Of a stretch of 64,000 nt of DNA, positions 61,032-64,000 are shown piece after piece. The stretch is from Maratus speciosus (Eukaryota > Arthropoda > Arachnida > Araneae > Salticidae), in contig OZ010796.1 in assembly GCA_963932465.1 (NCBI GenBank), positions 74,465,974 through 74,529,973 of the forward strand, written 5' to 3'. The notes under the pieces were generated by a model. It worked only from the letters and a program-made list of their open reading frames with translations, was not told the DNA's origin and made no database searches. A program made the position numbers and the translations under genes. Position 1 is the first letter of the stretch, and each line of letters starts with the position of its first letter.

Positions 61032-61875
61032 AGGACCACATATGATCAATTTTGGCCTCTCAAGGAACAATGGCTTTATTTGAAAGCAAGTCATATAATA
61101 AAATTCAATTACTTTAAATACTTCTTCATTTTAAGTTTATTTAATCCGTTTCGGTTAAACATTTTTGTATTTTAATTAATAAAATACTAAAATATTTTGT
61201 TCATTTTATATAGTTTTTGTGATTTGTGGTATATGAACTGCTGATATGCAGTAAAGCAGCAATAGATGAAGCAATCATAAAGAACAATGAATTATTACCT
61301 TTTTTATTTTCCAGTCTACGACAAATAGTTAACAAAATTTATGACATATTAATAGATATAAAGTAAATTTATTTACTTCTAGACATATTATTGAAATTAT
61401 AGAAATATACAAAAAATGAAAATTTGAAATTTTTAAAATTCGTTTTTTAAATATGGTCCCTTTGCGGCAGTAAAAGATATTATTTTATCATAATGAACAT
61501 TTACCGGGACATTTCTTATATCTTCATGTAGCTATAGCGTCCTATTAGAAATTGTATTCGTACGTTTGGATAATTAAAAATTTTTTTTTGAAAAAGACAA
61601 GTTTTTTGCGATTTTTTGAAACTTTAGCCCCCTTGCGGCAGTAAAAGATATTAACCAATCGATATAATATTTTACGAATTTATTCTTTATTACAAAAGGC
61701 AACTTTTCCCACTCTATTACATTTTGATTGTAAATATTTCGTTTTTTTCGACCCACCCTAGTGTTCAGTCACCTGGAAAAGTCAGGGAAATTTTTATGGA
61801 TTGGGAAAGTCATGGAAATTTACCATTTCTGAGGAAAAGTCTGGGAAATTTGAAATTTTTCAGAAAAAGTCAGAC

Positions 61876-61907
<32 letters not shown>

Positions 61908-62584
61908 CTATTATAAAGCTAAAGATTTGAAATTACAGTGTCAGCAAAATCTAACTTTGCTCTTCATAAGTACTGTAAAGAGTATTTCAACCTCTTGTGT
62001 ACCTCAACTCCCTTTCAGTTCTTCCTTGTAACTAAGAAAATTTTCAATATCAGCTTCATTCTCACTGAATCTTTGTGCAGTTTTCTAAAATTACTTAGGT
62101 GATTCTGTTTGCTTATTTATCTTTGTTTGGGAACATTTATTAGTTTAATTGTATGTTTATTTTCCTGTATTAAAAATGTCAAAGCATTTTGTGACTGATA
62201 TAAAGAATTTCATCCTGAATGGACAAGATGGATGGAACCTGGAAAATGTTCGGCATGGTTAAAAAAGATTCTAATTAAGAAATATAGGAGTGTCAAGCCA
62301 TTATTATACAACTTTTAAGACTTTTTGTATGTAACATCACAAAATCTCAATACTTGAATTTTTTTAAAATTATTATGGGTGTGGAAAACATGGGAAAGCC
62401 AGGGAAATTAGTAGCTGAGCTGTGTTAGACACCCTGATACAAATTATAAATATTTTGTAACTTTTTAATATTTCTTTATATAACTTAACAAAAGTTAGAT
62501 ATTTGGAAATTTTATGTTATCGGTATGGAAATGTCGGGGAAATATGTCACTAAGTTGGAATAGACATCCTGCTCTTCCCAAGCT

Positions 62585-63790
62585 CTGGGGCTTGTGAGCA
62601 TTTTGAACAGTTCCATCTCCCTCAAACTTATCGCCAATTCTAGCAATTGTAAGTCATGGTGAGATATCTGTTTGTAGCTCTCCTAAACTATCTGTGCACT
62701 TCAGCTAAAATTTCAGACTTCCAGTAACACTTTTGGATGAATTAGCTTTGTTTCCAAAGCTTTAGTCTGGTTTTAGCCATTATTTCAAGTTAAGTCTAAA
62801 AGGAAAAGAACATGCCAGCTATTAGCAAGTATTTGTGTATACAATTTTTTTTTTACACTTTGTGTATGAGACACTATTGAAATTTGTAAATAAAACAATT
62901 CTGAAAATTAATGAAAAATTTTTAATAGGAACACAATTTGTCTTTTTGAATTATGAAAGTAAACCTTGGATGCATGGAAGTAGAAAGCTTGTGTGAATAG
63001 GAGGGAGTAAAACAAATTCTATTTGCAATCATGATGTATAATATTTTTATCTTAGTGACAGAAATAATTCAGAAAACATCTAAAAAAAGTCTTTTTTTAT
63101 ATTACATAAAAATAAAATTTTAATGATTTAAAATTAGTTAATTTTTAAAAAAGATAATCAGAAATCCTCAAAACCTCCGATTCCAAGCTATGTAGATTTG
63201 AGTGCATTGTACTTACTGTGTGATAGCTATTTTTTTTTCAGTTAGATTTGGTTAGATTTTCAGATACAACACTAATTATAGGATGTCTAAGAAGAAATGT
63301 AGACACAGTTTAAATGATTAATGCATGCTTTTATAGATATACTTCATTTTGAATTATGAAATGGAACTACACTATTGAATGTATTATAACATTAACACTT
63401 GCATTTAAACTGATGGCCATTCTGCTCCCAACTCTACTGATAATATGAAGCTATAGAATTGCAAAGCAGCATTTCTTCATTTGCAGGATTTATTGATGGT
63501 GGGTGTAGTGTTTCTGAGCATAACTTGGAGACAGTTCTTATATCCCTGCCTCAAACTTCTCTTATTCTAGCAATTGTAAATTGTGCAGGGAGATTTTTTT
63601 TTTAAACTCATCTAAACTGTCTATGCCCTTCAGCTACATTTTCAAACTTCAAGTAACACCTTGAGATAAATTTCTTTTATGCAAAGTGTTGTCTGGTTTC
63701 AGCCATTGTTTCATAAGTTAAACTCGAAAAGAAGATAACATCTGCCTTATTAGCAAATAAATTGTGTATATATTTTTTAAACATCCTGTA
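62585..63790 (+). repeat. Direct repeat, ~280 bp, two copies
   Basis: The segments at about 62585-62855 and 63510-63775 share 'aattctagcaattgtaa', 'ctaaact.tctatgc', 'ttcagct', 'tccagtaacac' and 'tattagcaa' in the same order. The second copy ends near 'aaacatcctgtatac', the inverse of 'tacaggatgtc' at 59233 and of 'taggatgtctaag' at about 63281. A mariner-like element family with ACAGGATGT ends is possible. Confidence 0.6.
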
Positions 63791-64000
63791 TACATGTATA
63801 GTAAGAAATATGTCCTTTTATATATGCTTCACTGTAAATGAGTTATTGATCAATACAAAAATACTGAATGATCTTATAAAATTAAACTGTATATGTTAAA
63901 TATGATCCAAAGTACAAAAGCAATGTTTTTTTTGTTTTTTTTTTTTAACATGAAAAACTTTAGATATAAGAAGCTGATTTAGCTTTAACCAAAAATTTCT
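63791..64000. other. A+T-rich end of window
   Basis: I see nothing in this stretch beyond T runs at about 63927-63947. Confidence 0.5.

Larger units (their letters stand above)
59451..61760. mobile_element. Foldback transposon with ~1-kb coding arms
   Basis: The element spans 59453-61758 (2,306 bp), flanked by TA on both sides. The left arm 59453-60472 and right arm 60733-61758 are inverted copies along their whole length with scattered differences. The outer ends read GGGTGGGTTGAAAAAAC and, in reverse complement, GGGTGGGTCGAAAAAAAC. Each arm carries a fragment of the same protein, reading outwards. The spacer of about 260 bp contains a small palindrome 'ggatgtactcattgagtaca'. It sits inside a repeat of the 'gggaaattt' type. 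Confidence 0.9.
59439..62436. mobile_element. Possible hAT-like element hosting the foldback
   Basis: The left part starts 'cagggtgtccag' and, after the foldback insertion, continues 'tcacctggaaaagtcaggga'. The right part has, in reverse complement, 'cagggtgtctaacacagctc' and then 'tttccctggctttccc'. The ends thus resemble each other, and 'gggaaatt' motifs recur through the element. Related ends also occur at about 62530-62573. No target duplication is found, so the limits are tentative. Confidence 0.4.

Overview
This is a eukaryotic, strongly A+T-rich window from an invertebrate animal, probably an arthropod. The lineage is inferred from the mix of transposon families (pogo/Tigger, hAT, piggyBac, Helentron-like and Jockey-type non-LTR elements, tRNA-derived SINEs) and from a dispersed protein-coding repeat that I associate with arthropod genomes. 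No marker fixes the species. Homology calls rest on recognition of motifs by eye; no search was run.

The only host gene I can support is the 3' part of Elongin A on the + strand. Seven exons between 16427 and 52306 join in frame across GT-AG introns to give 232 residues and a stop. They cover the linker, the BC-box that binds Elongin C, the F-box-like segment, the conserved C-terminal region and the basic tail. The first exon seen has an acceptor and an incoming codon phase, so the N-terminal exons (including the TFIIS-N-like domain) lie further upstream and were not found. About 35 kb of intron surrounds about 0.7 kb of coding sequence.

Layout: 1-3200 is featureless A+T-rich DNA. 3204-5298 is a decayed pogo/Tigger transposon with intact ends. 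About 5480-5950 is a tandem repeat, followed by a Jockey-like non-LTR retroelement (7026-10148) that carries a gag-like ORF1 and a poly(A) tail but no reverse transcriptase. 12110-15655 holds nested DNA transposons. The Elongin A introns carry a 616-bp hAT element with a perfect 8-bp target duplication, several copies of a pogo-type MITE, piggyBac MITEs in TTAA sites, tRNA-derived SINEs, a Helentron/HINE-like element, inverted and tandemly duplicated copies of an unnamed protein-coding repeat, and a dense block of palindromic repeats at 43.3-50.8 kb. Downstream of the gene are another hAT MITE (54660-55275) and a 2.3-kb foldback element (59453-61758). Both 1-kb arms of the foldback encode a fragment of the same unnamed protein family.

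The most interesting signals are that foldback/protein family, the HINE-like insertion into one of its copies, the alternating-orientation repeat at 43.56-45.95 kb, the 1,045-bp near-identical tandem duplication, and the gag-only retroelement.
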